From: Phycisphaerae bacterium
Lineage (GTDB): Bacteria > Planctomycetota > Phycisphaerae > Phycisphaerales > Phycisphaeraceae
Reading direction: 5' to 3'
Length of the DNA stretch: 64,000 nt
Assembly (NCBI GenBank): GCA_030432595.1
Contig: JAUIGU010000002.1
Span: 248,001-312,000 of the forward strand
Positions 24,147 to 32,932 of the stretch are shown here, in pieces. Under the pieces are notes generated by a model. It did not search any database. It was given only the letters and a program-made list of their open reading frames with translations, and was not told the origin of the DNA. The position numbers were made by a program, and so were the translations under genes. How positions within the stretch are numbered: the stretch's first letter is position 1; every line of letters begins with the position of its first letter.

Positions 24147-25858
24147 GAGAGGCCTCCGATCGACTTGGCGGCGTCCTTGACCGCCTCGAACCACACGCGG
24201 GCGTCCTCGCCCAGCGCGACAAATGTTGACATCGTGGCCAAGCTCACCCACAGCATCCCCAGCGCCAACGCCGTGGCCACCACGAGCATCACCAGGTCCA
24301 GCTTCCACTGCCACAGGCCCTGGCGACGTGCCAGGTGCGCGTCCACCGGGTACTTCAGCCACTGGCTCGCGGCCAGCCCCAGCAAAAAGCCCGTCTCCCC
24401 GCCCAGCGCGTAGCCCACGCAGCAACCCACCGTCACCAGCAGCCACTGCGCCGTGACCGTCACCGTGTTGTAGACCGTCTTGCCCGTCGACAGGTACGCG
24501 TAGCTGTAGCTCGTGTTGAGCATGCCCGCCAGCGAGTTGATCGCGATGACCTGCACCACCCAGCCCGCGCCCCAGTACTCCACGCGGTACAGCGTGTAGA
24601 ACAGCGCCGGCCCCAGCGCGATCATGCCCAGCAGCACCACGTAGATCATCCCCACCACCGTCAGCCGGACGCGCCACAAAGTGCGGTACGTCTGCTCCGG
24701 CCTTTCGCGGTGCACCTCCGACAACGCGGGGAACCCGATCGTCTGCCCCAGCTTCATCGCCAGCGTCGGCCCGAGCATCGCCAACTGCACGCCGATCCAG
24801 AACACGCCGAACGTCGCCACGTCCGTGAAGCTCTGCAGCAGCAGCTTGTCCGACTCCATCGCCAGGAACGTGATCACCGTCGAGAGGAACAGCCACTTCC
24901 CGAAGTGGATCAGCTCCCGCGCCGCCTCCTTGTCGAAACAGAACCGGTTCCGCAGCCCCGGCAACAAGTGCGACAGCGACGTCCGCATCACCATCATCAC
25001 CAGCGAACCGAACACCAGCGCCCACACCGAAGCGTCGACCAGGTACGCAAACGCGATCATCGCCACCGCCTGCACGGCGATCGACGACAACTCGATCAGC
25101 ATCATCCACTTCACCGCCAAATTGCGGTTGGCCGTGAACCAGTTCGTGGATTGGAAGCCCTGGATCAACGCCGTCAGCGCCGCGACCGGCAGCACGACGT
25201 CGAGCATGCCGCCCGGCCCCTCCCACCACAGGCTCAGCGGGATCGCCAGCACCGACGCCACCACCCACAGCGCCGCGCCGCGGAAGACCTGGATCGTCCA
25301 CGCCGTGTTGAGGAACGCCGGGTCCTGCCGCTTGTTCTGGATGATCGCCGGCCCGATCCCGATGTCGGAGAACATCTGGAGCCCGACCAGCACAATGGTG
25401 ACCAGGCCCATGAGCCCGAAGTCGTCGGGGGCCAGCACCCGGGCCAGCACGATGTTGCTCGCGAAGCGGATGACCTGGCTGCCGCCGTAGGCCCCGACGG
25501 TCCAGAACCCGCCGCGCACGGCCTTCTTCTTCAGCCCGCCCGTCTGGCCCGACTCGACACCGGGACCGTCGTTCGCCGACGCGTCCGATAATCCGGCGGC
25601 CGGAGGCGATTCACGGGCGTCAGCCGGCACGGCACCTCCCTGCGCGGCGTCCGGGCCCGACGCCGGCGGCGTCGGCTTCAATTCGGCCCCGGCGGGCAGC
25701 TCACCGGCAACGCTCTGGGTCAAACCAAGCTCTCCCTGGATCACGGGCTCCACGCGGGGGCGCGTACGGGGTCCACCGCCCCAAAACCGCCGCGCCACGC
25801 GGCAAAACGCCCCGCAGCGGTATCGGCCCGATGCCCGCCGCAGTGCAGATAACGCCAT
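24143..25858 (-). CDS. Polysaccharide flippase (Wzx/MATE-like)
   Basis: The protein has about 12-14 membrane helices starting near residue 115 of the frame (AVRGGFWTVGAYGGSQVIRF), with ARVLAPDDFGLMGLVTIVLV, SDIGIGPAIIQ and TAWTIQVFRGAALWV. These are hallmarks of Wzx/RfbX-type oligosaccharide translocases, which flip undecaprenyl-linked repeat units to the periplasm. The ATG at 25858 gives 571 residues with a Pro/Ala-rich leader of about 110 residues. Family members are usually 420-500, so starts at GTG 25753 or 25744 are more likely. It overlaps the next GT2 gene by 4 nt and seems to head that coupled run. Confidence 0.88.
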   Translation of the reverse strand: MALSALRRASGRYRCGAFCRVARRFWGGGPRTRPRVEPVIQGELGLTQSVAGELPAGAELKPTPPASGPDAAQGGAVPADARESPPAAGLSDASANDGPGVESGQTGGLKKKAVRGGFWTVGAYGGSQVIRFASNIVLARVLAPDDFGLMGLVTIVLVGLQMFSDIGIGPAIIQNKRQDPAFLNTAWTIQVFRGAALWVVASVLAIPLSLWWEGPGGMLDVVLPVAALTALIQGFQSTNWFTANRNLAVKWMMLIELSSIAVQAVAMIAFAYLVDASVWALVFGSLVMMVMRTSLSHLLPGLRNRFCFDKEAARELIHFGKWLFLSTVITFLAMESDKLLLQSFTDVATFGVFWIGVQLAMLGPTLAMKLGQTIGFPALSEVHRERPEQTYRTLWRVRLTVVGMIYVVLLGMIALGPALFYTLYRVEYWGAGWVVQVIAINSLAGMLNTSYSYAYLSTGKTVYNTVTVTAQWLLVTVGCCVGYALGGETGFLLGLAASQWLKYPVDAHLARRQGLWQWKLDLVMLVVATALALGMLWVSLATMSTFVALGEDARVWFEAVKDAAKSIGGLS

Positions 25859-25940
25859 TATCGGCCGTTGTTCAACGCCGACGCCCGCAAATCACACCTT
25901 ACGCAGCCCGCCGCCCCCGGGTTTCGCCCCGCGATGGCCG

Positions 25941-26774
25941 TCAAGCCGCCTCGGCGGCGCGGGGCCAGCCACGCCCCCGATCAAGGATCTCCGGCACCCC
26001 GACGTAGTTGTACGCCCGCCACGGGAACTCGTGGGCGTCCCGGAACGCCTGCTGATCCATCGGGGGACGATCGGCCAGGAAGTCCTCCAGGAAGAACACG
26101 TCGTAGCCGAGGTCGTCCCGGAAGAACGCCCACATGGTGTCGCTGTCGTAGTCGAAGGTGTCCATGCCCGTGCGGGTGCACTCGAACACAATCAGCGGGC
26201 GGGTCCGCCGGATCGTCTCGATGCCGCCACGCAACGCGGCGAGTTCGGCACCCTCGATGTCGATCTTGATCAGGTCGAGCGGTTGATCGGCGGGGTACAC
26301 CGCGTCGATCGTTTGGAGCGGCATCTTGAGCTCGACGTAGTCGGCGTCGCTGCCGTGCCGACGGAGCCCGGAGAAGCCTCGGCGTTTCGAGTTGACGTAG
26401 AACGTGGTCTCGCCCACACGGTCCGACAGCGCGAACTGGTGGACCGTGACCTCGGGAAACTTCTTCCGCAGCCAGGCGGCTTTCTGCGGGTCGGGCTCGA
26501 CAGCGGTGATCTGTCCGTCCTTGCCCACCTGTCTCCTCAGCATCCCGATCATCGAACCCAGGTGCGAACCGACATCCATGCAGTGCGCACCGGATTTGAG
26601 AGCACGGCCGATGACCTGATCGATCAGGCGGTCTTCCTCGGCGAGTTGTGCGAGACCCGGCCCCGCTTTGCGCCGACGACGACGATCCAGCAGGTATTGA
26701 ACATGCTTGAGCGGGGGCTCGAGCGGTGTATCGACCGCCAAGTGCTTGAGATACAACTTGGTTTGGTCAAACAT
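25941..26774 (-). CDS. FkbM family methyltransferase
   Basis: From ATG 26774 it has 277 residues. AHCMDVGSHLGSMIGMLRR near residue 63 is the SAM-binding motif I, ITAVEPDPQKAAWLRKK near residue 88 is motif II with the acidic ribose contact, and LDLIKIDIEGAELAALRGG near residue 166 is the DIEGxE motif that defines FkbM enzymes, followed by RPLIVFECT. These transfer methyl groups to hydroxyls of sugars or polyketides, so O-methylation of the polysaccharide is likely. The frame runs on to 26945 without conserved sequence. It lies between the flippase and the beta-helix gene on the same strand. Confidence 0.88.
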   Translation of the reverse strand: MFDQTKLYLKHLAVDTPLEPPLKHVQYLLDRRRRRKAGPGLAQLAEEDRLIDQVIGRALKSGAHCMDVGSHLGSMIGMLRRQVGKDGQITAVEPDPQKAAWLRKKFPEVTVHQFALSDRVGETTFYVNSKRRGFSGLRRHGSDADYVELKMPLQTIDAVYPADQPLDLIKIDIEGAELAALRGGIETIRRTRPLIVFECTRTGMDTFDYDSDTMWAFFRDDLGYDVFFLEDFLADRPPMDQQAFRDAHEFPWRAYNYVGVPEILDRGRGWPRAAEAA

Positions 26775-26865
26775 GCAGAGACTCCGCGGTCGGGAGGAAA
26801 ACCCTCCGAATGATAACGGTGGCGAAGGTTCCGAACGCGTTGGTCGTGTACATCTCGGGCGCGGC

Positions 26866-29800
26866 TCAGTCGTAGGGCAGGAACTCGAAGCCCGACTCGA
26901 TCCAGTCGGTGGCGCCCTTGGCGGCGAAGCGGTCGTCCCAGGCACCCCGGCCGCGCTGGACCGCCTTGCGGAGCAGGCCGGCGTGGTCGCCCGTGCCCAC
27001 GGCGCGGGCGTAGCCGTTGAGGTCGCGGCCGGGATCGACGAACGGCGGGTCGCTGCCCCCGCCGGACGCGCGGTCCAGGAGGTTCCCGGTGTCGGCGGTG
27101 ATGTTCGCCGACCCCGTGGCCTTGACGATGGAGCGCTTGCCGTTGTCCAGGGGCCAGTCGGCGATGATGTTGCGGCGGATCGCGACGTTGAAGCTGCCCG
27201 GCGGGTCGATGATGTCGTCGCGCCAGCCCATCTCGATCGCGCCGGTCCATCCCGCCGTGCCGGTCTTGTGGGCGAAGAGGTTGTCCTCGATGTCCGCCTG
27301 GCTGCACGGCAGGACCTTGACGCCCACGCCCAGCGGGTAGCCGCTGTTCATGTCGTTGCCGTGCAGGAACACGTTGCGGCGGACCCGGCTGTGCTCCTCG
27401 GCGACCAGCAGACCCCAGGGGTTGAACGCGAAGAGGCTGTCCTCGACGATCCCGCCGCCGCGCAGCTGCACGCCGTTGTGGCTGCCGCGGGTGACGACGC
27501 ACCGGCGGAAGTTCACGCGCTTGGTGTTCTTCTGCACATACACGTTGTGGTTGAACTTGGTCTTGCTGCCGGTGTCGCCGGGCTTCCAGCCGTTGTGGTC
27601 GAAGAGCGACTCGACAATCTCCATGTCGTGTACGCCATCGACGTACATGCCCGAAGAGTGCGAGACGCTGTGCTTGCCGTACGCGTTGTTGCAGATGATG
27701 CGGTACAGGCGGACGTTGCGCAGCGACCCCTCGCTGGGTGCCTGGAAGCACAGGTTGTCCTTGTACCACTCGAAGTGGCAGTCTTCGAAGTGGATGTCCT
27801 CGCCCTTGGCGTACCACGCGACGCCGCGCTCCTGCCAGGGGGCGTTGCCGGAGTTGTAGTCCGGCGAGGACGGGTCGCGTTTGTTGCTGTAGGCGTGGAT
27901 GCCGACGAACGCGACGTGCCGGACGGTGCCGTACGCCTTGACGAAGTCGTCGCCGTCGGTCTTGAACAGCGGACGTGGCCCGCTGCCGTAGACGCCGATG
28001 ACCATCTTCTCGTTGCTGGAGCGCCCCGACTTCTCGAAGCTGCCCAGGCCGCCGCGGAAGGTGTCGCCCGCCTTGAACAGCAGGTGGTCGGGCTTGCCGC
28101 TGCGGAGCAGGTCGTACCCGCGGCGGGGCGAGCGCAGCGGCGCGTTGGGCGAGAGGCCCGAGTTGCTGTCGCTGCCGGACGCGCTGACGTAGATCACCCG
28201 CGAATCGCCCGACGGCGTGAACGTCGTAAAGCCCGCGCCCGCCGGGATGGGCGTGTTGTCCACCGGCTCGGGGTCGGGCTCGGTGACGGGGGCGTCGACC
28301 GTGACGTTCTTCCGCGCGACCTGCACCACGCCGGCCGCGGTGCGCAGGTGCGCCTGGAGTTCGACCCGGCCGCCGGGCAGCTTGTCCAGCCGCGCGTTCT
28401 GCACCCGCCGGTTGCTGCCGGTGAGCGCGTGGGCGAAGGCGTCGATCATGCGGCGCTCGTCGTGGTGCCAGGCGAGCATGAGCACCGAGCCCTCGCCGAG
28501 GTTGCCGCCGACGTTGACGTTGATGACCGCGTTGGAGCCGGCCTTGTAGGCCGACGGCGCGTTCGCCGCGAACCCGACGGTCGGCGCGGGCTCGGGCGCC
28601 GGGGTCGGTGTGGGCGTCTCGGCGGGGTTCGTGTCGGTGATGTCCGGCGTGGTGCCGCCCGAACTGCCGCCGCCGGTGTTGCCCGTGTCGTCCGGGTTCG
28701 CGTTGTCGCCGGTGTCGTTGCCGGTCCCCGTGTCTTGCCCCGGGTCCGGATCGGAATCTTGACCGGTGTTGTTGCTGTTGTTGTTTCCCGACGGCGGCGA
28801 CGCGACGGTCACCGTGTGCGAGACCTTGCGCTTCACCTGCCCGTCCTCACGGACCAGCGCCTGCACCTCGTTGACCCCGGCCGGCAGCTTCGCGAGCTGC
28901 GCCGCGGGGATTACGAACGGCGCACCGTCCAGCTTGACCGCGAACCGCTCGACAACCGATTTCTGCCCCAGCGACCACGCGATCACCAGGATGTCCGCGT
29001 CCTCGGGCAACGCCCCGCCCACCGACAACGCGAGCGTTTTCCCGTCGCCCGGCGTGATCGCTGTCGGCGCGCTTCGGGCGAACGACACGTCCGGCAAACC
29101 GCCGATCGGCTTCGCCTGCGCCGCCACCACATTCACCACCCGCCGCGCCGTCTGCACGAACGACTTGCCGTGACGCACGTGCAGTTGCAGCTCCATCCGG
29201 CCCGTCGGCAGCTCCGCCACCTTCTCGCCGTCGACCTGCCACGGGTCCGCCTCGACGGCGTGGGCGAATTCGTCCACCACCCGCCGCCGGTCCATGTCCC
29301 ACGCCAGCACCAGCACGTCCCCGCCGTCGGGCATCGCGCCGTCCAGCGTGATCGGCAGCGCCCGGCTCACGCCGCCCACCAGTTCGTTGGGCACCGCGCC
29401 GAACGTCGCGCTCGGCAGCGTCGCGTTTCCGTCCAGCTCGACCGCGATCGGCGCAACCGCCGCCGCCGGGGCCCCGGTCGGCTGCACCGCCGCGTCCTCC
29501 ACCCCCGCCGCGTCCGCGCCACCGACCCGGAAGGTCAACCGCTCAACGCCCCAATTCACGCCTCGGAAATACGTCGTCGCCGTCAGCGTATAAACGCCCG
29601 GCGCCGCCTCCCGCGGGTCCCAGGCCAAAGGCGTGCCCGTCGATCGGCTCTCGGCCAAATGCAGCCGACGCCCCGACCCCCGCGCCGCCACCGCGCCGCC
29701 CGGGCCGCGCAGCTCCAGCGTCATCCAGTGCGTCGGGCCCCGCGACTCCGCCCAGATCACCGCCGGCTCCGAGAGCGTCTGCCCTTCCGACACGCCGTAC

Positions 29801-29910
29801 ACCCGCGGCGCTTCCGCCCCGGCCGGCCACGCCACCGCCAGCAGCGCCAGCACCATCAAGGCCGCGTACACCACAACCACACGCCCGGCCTGGTTCGTTC
29901 GTAAAAACAT
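26866..29910 (-). CDS. Secreted right-handed beta-helix protein with three N-terminal repeat domains
   Basis: From ATG 29910 the protein has about 1014 residues with a signal peptide (VVVVYAALMVLALLAVAWPA, cleavage near AEA). Next come a beta-sandwich-like region and three related units of about 100 residues, each with a VLxxAW core and a LPxGxxELQ strand. The third unit lies after a Gly/Asn/Asp/Pro/Thr-rich linker of about 70 residues. The C-terminal half (about 590-1014) begins VIYVSASGSDSNSGLSPNAP, the start of many right-handed parallel beta-helix proteins, with ladder strands such as VEDSLFAFNPWGLLV. It may cleave, epimerise or bind the polysaccharide; catalytic residues are not evident. 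I preferred 29910 to the frame start at 29958 because it directly precedes the signal peptide. Confidence 0.8.
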   Translation of the reverse strand: MFLRTNQAGRVVVVYAALMVLALLAVAWPAGAEAPRVYGVSEGQTLSEPAVIWAESRGPTHWMTLELRGPGGAVAARGSGRRLHLAESRSTGTPLAWDPREAAPGVYTLTATTYFRGVNWGVERLTFRVGGADAAGVEDAAVQPTGAPAAAVAPIAVELDGNATLPSATFGAVPNELVGGVSRALPITLDGAMPDGGDVLVLAWDMDRRRVVDEFAHAVEADPWQVDGEKVAELPTGRMELQLHVRHGKSFVQTARRVVNVVAAQAKPIGGLPDVSFARSAPTAITPGDGKTLALSVGGALPEDADILVIAWSLGQKSVVERFAVKLDGAPFVIPAAQLAKLPAGVNEVQALVREDGQVKRKVSHTVTVASPPSGNNNSNNTGQDSDPDPGQDTGTGNDTGDNANPDDTGNTGGGSSGGTTPDITDTNPAETPTPTPAPEPAPTVGFAANAPSAYKAGSNAVINVNVGGNLGEGSVLMLAWHHDERRMIDAFAHALTGSNRRVQNARLDKLPGGRVELQAHLRTAAGVVQVARKNVTVDAPVTEPDPEPVDNTPIPAGAGFTTFTPSGDSRVIYVSASGSDSNSGLSPNAPLRSPRRGYDLLRSGKPDHLLFKAGDTFRGGLGSFEKSGRSSNEKMVIGVYGSGPRPLFKTDGDDFVKAYGTVRHVAFVGIHAYSNKRDPSSPDYNSGNAPWQERGVAWYAKGEDIHFEDCHFEWYKDNLCFQAPSEGSLRNVRLYRIICNNAYGKHSVSHSSGMYVDGVHDMEIVESLFDHNGWKPGDTGSKTKFNHNVYVQKNTKRVNFRRCVVTRGSHNGVQLRGGGIVEDSLFAFNPWGLLVAEEHSRVRRNVFLHGNDMNSGYPLGVGVKVLPCSQADIEDNLFAHKTGTAGWTGAIEMGWRDDIIDPPGSFNVAIRRNIIADWPLDNGKRSIVKATGSANITADTGNLLDRASGGGSDPPFVDPGRDLNGYARAVGTGDHAGLLRKAVQRGRGAWDDRFAAKGATDWIESGFEFLPYD

Positions 29911-30144
29911 CCTGAAGTCCTCGTGGAACAAAAAGGTCCACGACCCCATCGACCCCATCCTCCGCCTCAGCCACGCCTACCCCTGTGTCGCCTCGGGAAC
30001 CTTCCCAAGCCGTAACGCCTGTATCGCCTGTGACGGTCACGCCACAGCGAGCGCAACACGATAACCCGAACCGGACATTGCCCCGCCCCGCACGGATGTG
30101 ACAAACGGGGGTGCGACCCGTCACTGGCCAGAATCACAACAGAA

Positions 30145-30178
30145 AGCGCCCGCCGAAAAGGCGGGCGCTTCGCATGAA
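30145..30178 (-). terminator. Intrinsic terminator of the PEP-CTERM gene
   Basis: A perfect 10-bp stem AGCGCCCGCC/GGCGGGCGCT with a GAAAA loop (30145-30169), read on the minus strand, is followed by TTCTGTTGT. It lies about 40 nt after the stop of the gene at 30207-30860. Confidence 0.8.
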
Positions 30179-30206
30179 ACTCAATATGTCGTTCGCGTCG
30201 GCCGGC

Positions 30207-30860
30207 TTACTTGCGGCGACGCAGCATCGCCAAGCCGCCCAGGCCCAGCAGGGCCGCGCTCGCGGGCTCGGGGACGTAGTTGAAGTTGACGTCATCGACG
30301 TACACCTGCTGGTTCAACGCGCCGCCGAAGCTCTGGATCGCGTACACCACGCGGGCGGTGTCGGCCCCGGCCGGGATCACGTCGGCGAGGATGAACTCCT
30401 CATAGGTGTCCTGCACCGACGGCCCGTCGGTGATCTGCGTGCGGCTGATCTCGACGTCGTTCACCGAGTCACGCCACTCGATGCGGATCTCGCTGCCGCC
30501 GGTGTCGCCGATCAGCTTGTGCCAGCCGCTCCACCAGGCCATCTGGCCGGCCAGCGCCGGGCTGAACTGAACGTCCTGGAACGCACCCGCGAACTGGTTC
30601 GCGACCCCGTTGATCATCAGGTCCAGGCTCTGCGCACCGGTCCGGGGCATCTGGCCCGACTCGGCCGCCGGGGCGTCCGCGCCGGAGGAGAACGCTTCCC
30701 AGGACCCGACAAACGGCGCGCCGTCCATCGTGAACAGCCCCGGGTCCTCAAAGCTCGGGTCCACAACCTGGTTGGGGTTGTCCAGGTGGGCACCCATCGC
30801 CGACGAGCCCACAAAGGCCACCGCCGCGGCCGCGCTCATCACACTCTTCCACATCTTCAT
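30207..30860 (-). CDS. PEP-CTERM secreted protein
   Basis: The 217-residue protein has a signal peptide (SVMSAAAAVAFVGSSAMGAH) and a C-terminal sorting tail VPEPASAALLGLGGLAMLRR ending in RK, recognised in the family by an exosortase. The middle part, with VVDPSFEDPG near residue 32 and VYVDDVNFNYV near residue 180, resembles the jelly-roll carbohydrate-binding-like domain common in PEP-CTERM proteins. It is probably attached to the cell envelope or exported. It stands alone, with its own terminator downstream and a 259-nt gap upstream. No exosortase gene is visible in the window. Confidence 0.87.
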   Translation of the reverse strand: MKMWKSVMSAAAAVAFVGSSAMGAHLDNPNQVVDPSFEDPGLFTMDGAPFVGSWEAFSSGADAPAAESGQMPRTGAQSLDLMINGVANQFAGAFQDVQFSPALAGQMAWWSGWHKLIGDTGGSEIRIEWRDSVNDVEISRTQITDGPSVQDTYEEFILADVIPAGADTARVVYAIQSFGGALNQQVYVDDVNFNYVPEPASAALLGLGGLAMLRRRK

Positions 30861-30963
30861 GTTCCTACTCCTTCTTCAAAGAGACCGGGGATAGACGAAA
30901 TCGACCCGACATTCTCGCCGAGCGTCCGTCAAGCATATCACGATTTCCACGCCCTCCAAGCAT

Positions 30964-30991
30964 GAAACAGTGGTGAAACTGTTTATTTTTT
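30964..30991. other. AT-rich hairpin followed by a T-run in the gap 30861-31119
   Basis: AAACAG (30965-30970) pairs with CTGTTT (30979-30984) and is followed by A and TTTTTT. On the plus strand this looks like a weak terminator, but no plus-strand gene precedes it. The rest of the 259-nt gap shows nothing I can assign; it should hold the promoter of the PEP-CTERM gene at 30207-30860. Confidence 0.35.
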
Positions 30992-31119
30992 CGGCTTTCC
31001 GCCTCGTTAATCCCGATCGCGGCAACGGCGAGTGTTTCATCCCTGATTCACTTTCCCAGTTTGCCGCGCCCCGGACACGGCACTCCAAATCCGATCGACG
31101 GCCCACCCGACCGCCGCCG

Positions 31120-31446
31120 CTACCACTTGCCTTCCGGGCAGGCCTCGTCCGCCAGCCGCGTCTTGGCCAGCAACTGGCACCGGCAGACGCCGCACGTGCT
31201 GGCCGGGGTCAGCACCGTGAGCCGGTGCGCCTTGCGCGTGCCCCGCGCCGCCGGGCACGCCGCACACACCTGCCGCCGCCGCCGCCGGGTCGCGTCGTCC
31301 GCCGGGTTCACCCGGCCGATCACCCGCGCCCAGCCGACCGCCCCGCGCCAACCGCGTCGCCACCACGCCTCGGCCGACGCCCCAGGCACCGCCGCCACGC
31401 CTTCCTTTGGAAGCTCAACCGCTGCAATCTCAACCGTCGCCGCCAT
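31120..31446 (-). CDS. Small Cys-rich (zinc-ribbon-like) protein
   Basis: From ATG 31446 (GTG at 31452 also possible) the frame encodes 108 residues. The first half is Ala/Trp/Arg-rich with no clear fold. The second half has CxxC (CAAC, about residue 61), then CGVCRC about 23 residues later, and ends in CPEGKW. That spacing suggests a small zinc-binding ribbon. I know this C-terminal pattern from small uncharacterised phage and bacterial proteins but cannot name a family. It is divergent from the membrane-protein gene at 31625. Confidence 0.6.
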   Translation of the reverse strand: MAATVEIAAVELPKEGVAAVPGASAEAWWRRGWRGAVGWARVIGRVNPADDATRRRRRQVCAACPAARGTRKAHRLTVLTPASTCGVCRCQLLAKTRLADEACPEGKW

Positions 31447-31611
31447 ACGCACGCTATCGGACGCCCCGCCCCGCCAGCATCACCCGCCCACCCTTATCGA
31501 TGCCCATCAAACCCCGGCAACACCCGTCCCGGCAGTTTCACCCCGTTTCACCCCCCGCGCCGCCCGCCCGGCGCGATACCTTGATCCTCACGATTCACGT
31601 CTCCCCCTTTC

Positions 31612-31617
31612 AAGGAG
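31612..31617 (+). promoter_or_regulatory. Shine-Dalgarno site AAGGAG
   Basis: AAGGAG lies 7 nt before the ATG at 31625 and decides between that start and an open frame that continues upstream. Such clear sites are uncommon in this window. Confidence 0.75.
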
Positions 31618-31624
31618 CCAACCC

Positions 31625-32188
31625 ATGGCCGACCCCTCGCCCCCCGGCGGCGCCTCCGACCTGCGCCACACCTACTTCGCCACGCTCCGCGAGGAGATCC
31701 TCCAGGTCAAGGCCCGGCTCAACCGCCTCGTCGTCACCGGGCTCATCGGCCTGCCCGTGCTCACCTGGTTCGCCTACGCCGGCAACGAAGAAGGCCGACT
31801 CAACCTCGTACTGCTCATGTCGCCGATGCTCGCGCTGATCCTGCTCGTGCAGTACTTCGCCGAGCAGGCGTCGATGATGCGGGCCGGCCGGTACCTCTAC
31901 GAAAAAGTCGAGACGTCCGGCGACGACTGGGAACACTGGATCAACGAGATGCGCAGCCGCACCACCGAGCCGCCGGTGTTCGGGCTGTTCGTCATCGTCA
32001 TCTTCGGGTACGTGATCCTGATGGGGTCGCTCGCGGTGACGAACCTGCTGGCCATCGAGCCGCGCGAGCTGAGCGTGCTGATGTACCGCGTGTGCCTCAT
32101 CGCCGTGCCCGTGATCTACGGCGTGTCGCTGCTGTGGGTGCTGATCGTGCTCGCCCGCTTCTGGCACAACGCGTTCCGCGCGGTGTGA
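31625..32188 (+). CDS. Four-helix membrane protein, unknown function
   Basis: The 187-residue protein starts at the ATG behind AAGGAG. It has a short amphipathic N-terminus (LREEILQVKARLNRLVVT), a first helical pair (about residues 36-55 and 60-78), a cytoplasmic loop with ETSGDDWEHWINEMRSRT, and a second pair (about 115-140 and 155-180). I recognise no domain. A strong terminator follows 60 nt downstream, so it is probably monocistronic. Confidence 0.75.
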   Translation: MADPSPPGGASDLRHTYFATLREEILQVKARLNRLVVTGLIGLPVLTWFAYAGNEEGRLNLVLLMSPMLALILLVQYFAEQASMMRAGRYLYEKVETSGDDWEHWINEMRSRTTEPPVFGLFVIVIFGYVILMGSLAVTNLLAIEPRELSVLMYRVCLIAVPVIYGVSLLWVLIVLARFWHNAFRAV

Positions 32189-32248
32189 ACCGCGCCACCG
32201 CACCGCGCGCGGAATCCCCGCCGACTTGAAAAACCACACATTCACCCC

Positions 32249-32284
32249 GAAGCCCACACCGTGACGGTGTGGGCTTCTTCCTTC
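32249..32284 (+). terminator. Intrinsic terminator
   Basis: The stem GAAGCCCACACCG/CGGTGTGGGCTTC (13 bp, loop TGA, 32249-32277) is followed by TTCCTTC. It lies 60 nt after the membrane-protein stop codon. Confidence 0.78.
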
Positions 32285-32710
32285 TCTCACACCTCCGTGG
32301 AGCTCCTTACGCCCCTGCTTCACATGTCAAAGAACACCGTGTGCGCCTCTGGCGAGCCGGGCAGTGTCGGCCCGGAATCCGGGGTGACACGCCCCGGCTC
32401 GCTTTCGAAACAAACCCGGGGCGGGACCGTCGTCACGATCCACAGACCCCCGGCCGGCGTCGGTTTTTCAACCCGCCGTCACCGCGCTTCGGATGGGACT
32501 CACTCGGGCGATCCCGGCGGGAGACGGCGTCGATCAGGTTCCGTCCCGATCCACCCGCGTCCAAGGCCACACGTCAATTCGTGATTAAGGAACCAGACCC
32601 CTCACCCACCTGGCACCCACGCGGAGGCCACGCCCTTCACTCTGTACTTCAATTGTATCCGCCCATCGTTCCGCCACGGATGAACTACCGGGCAGACCGT
32701 GCGCAGGAAA

Positions 32711-32775
32711 CCGCAGATGCCCTCCGCGGCTTTGTGATGCGGCGTCTCTTACAAAGCCGCCGACGGCGTCGGCGG
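32711..32775. repeat. TATAAAGC paired-palindrome element, degenerate copy
   Basis: Two half-elements face away from each other. The left (32711-32739), read on the minus strand, has CACAAAGCCGCGGAGGGCAT; the right has TACAAAGCCGCCGACGGCGT and then CGGCGG. The half-units match the family at 34513 and 35284 but the arrangement differs. Confidence 0.6.
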
Positions 32776-32806
32776 GCGGACGTGCGCAGAACACGAGTCC
32801 AAGTTC

Positions 32807-32877
32807 AGCTGCGACGCCACGCGTCGCAGAGGTTCGTAGACCGTCCGGGCTCGTCTGCGACGCGTGGCGTCGCAGCT
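32807..32877. repeat. Perfect 23-bp inverted repeat, each arm itself palindromic
   Basis: The arms at 32807-32829 and 32855-32877 are exact reverse complements, starting AGCTGCGACGCCACGCGTCG and separated by 25 nt. Each arm can also fold alone (CTGCGACGC with GCGTCGCAG). It resembles a REPIN: two inverted REP hairpins with a short spacer. It ends 56 nt before the GH43 stop codon. Confidence 0.8.
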
Positions 32878-32932
32878 AAGGCGCGGGACTCGACACGCTC
32901 GTTCCTTGTGTCGCGTACATGTCGTCCGACGA

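Larger units (their letters stand above)
32189..32932. other. Non-coding, repeat-rich interval
   Basis: No convincing gene is found in these 744 nt. It holds a terminator (32249-32284), a degenerate paired-palindrome element (32711-32775) and a long perfect inverted repeat (32807-32877). Between 32285 and 32710 I see nothing assignable; short frames there lack domain features and codon character. Confidence 0.65.

Noticed and set aside
24147-25301. Upstream extension of the GT2 frame at 23094
   Set aside because: It overlaps the flippase gene entirely and has a Gly/Asp/Val-rich composition typical of a wrong frame. The ATG at 24146 fits the ATGA overlap.
26707-29904. Long plus-strand open frame opposite the beta-helix gene
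   Set aside because: It mirrors the minus-strand gene, is extremely Arg/Val/Asp-rich, and has no domain or ribosome site. High GC creates such antisense frames.
32285-32710. Small genes in the repeat-rich gap
   Set aside because: Short frames there lack ribosome sites, domain motifs and consistent codon bias, and several run across palindromic repeats.
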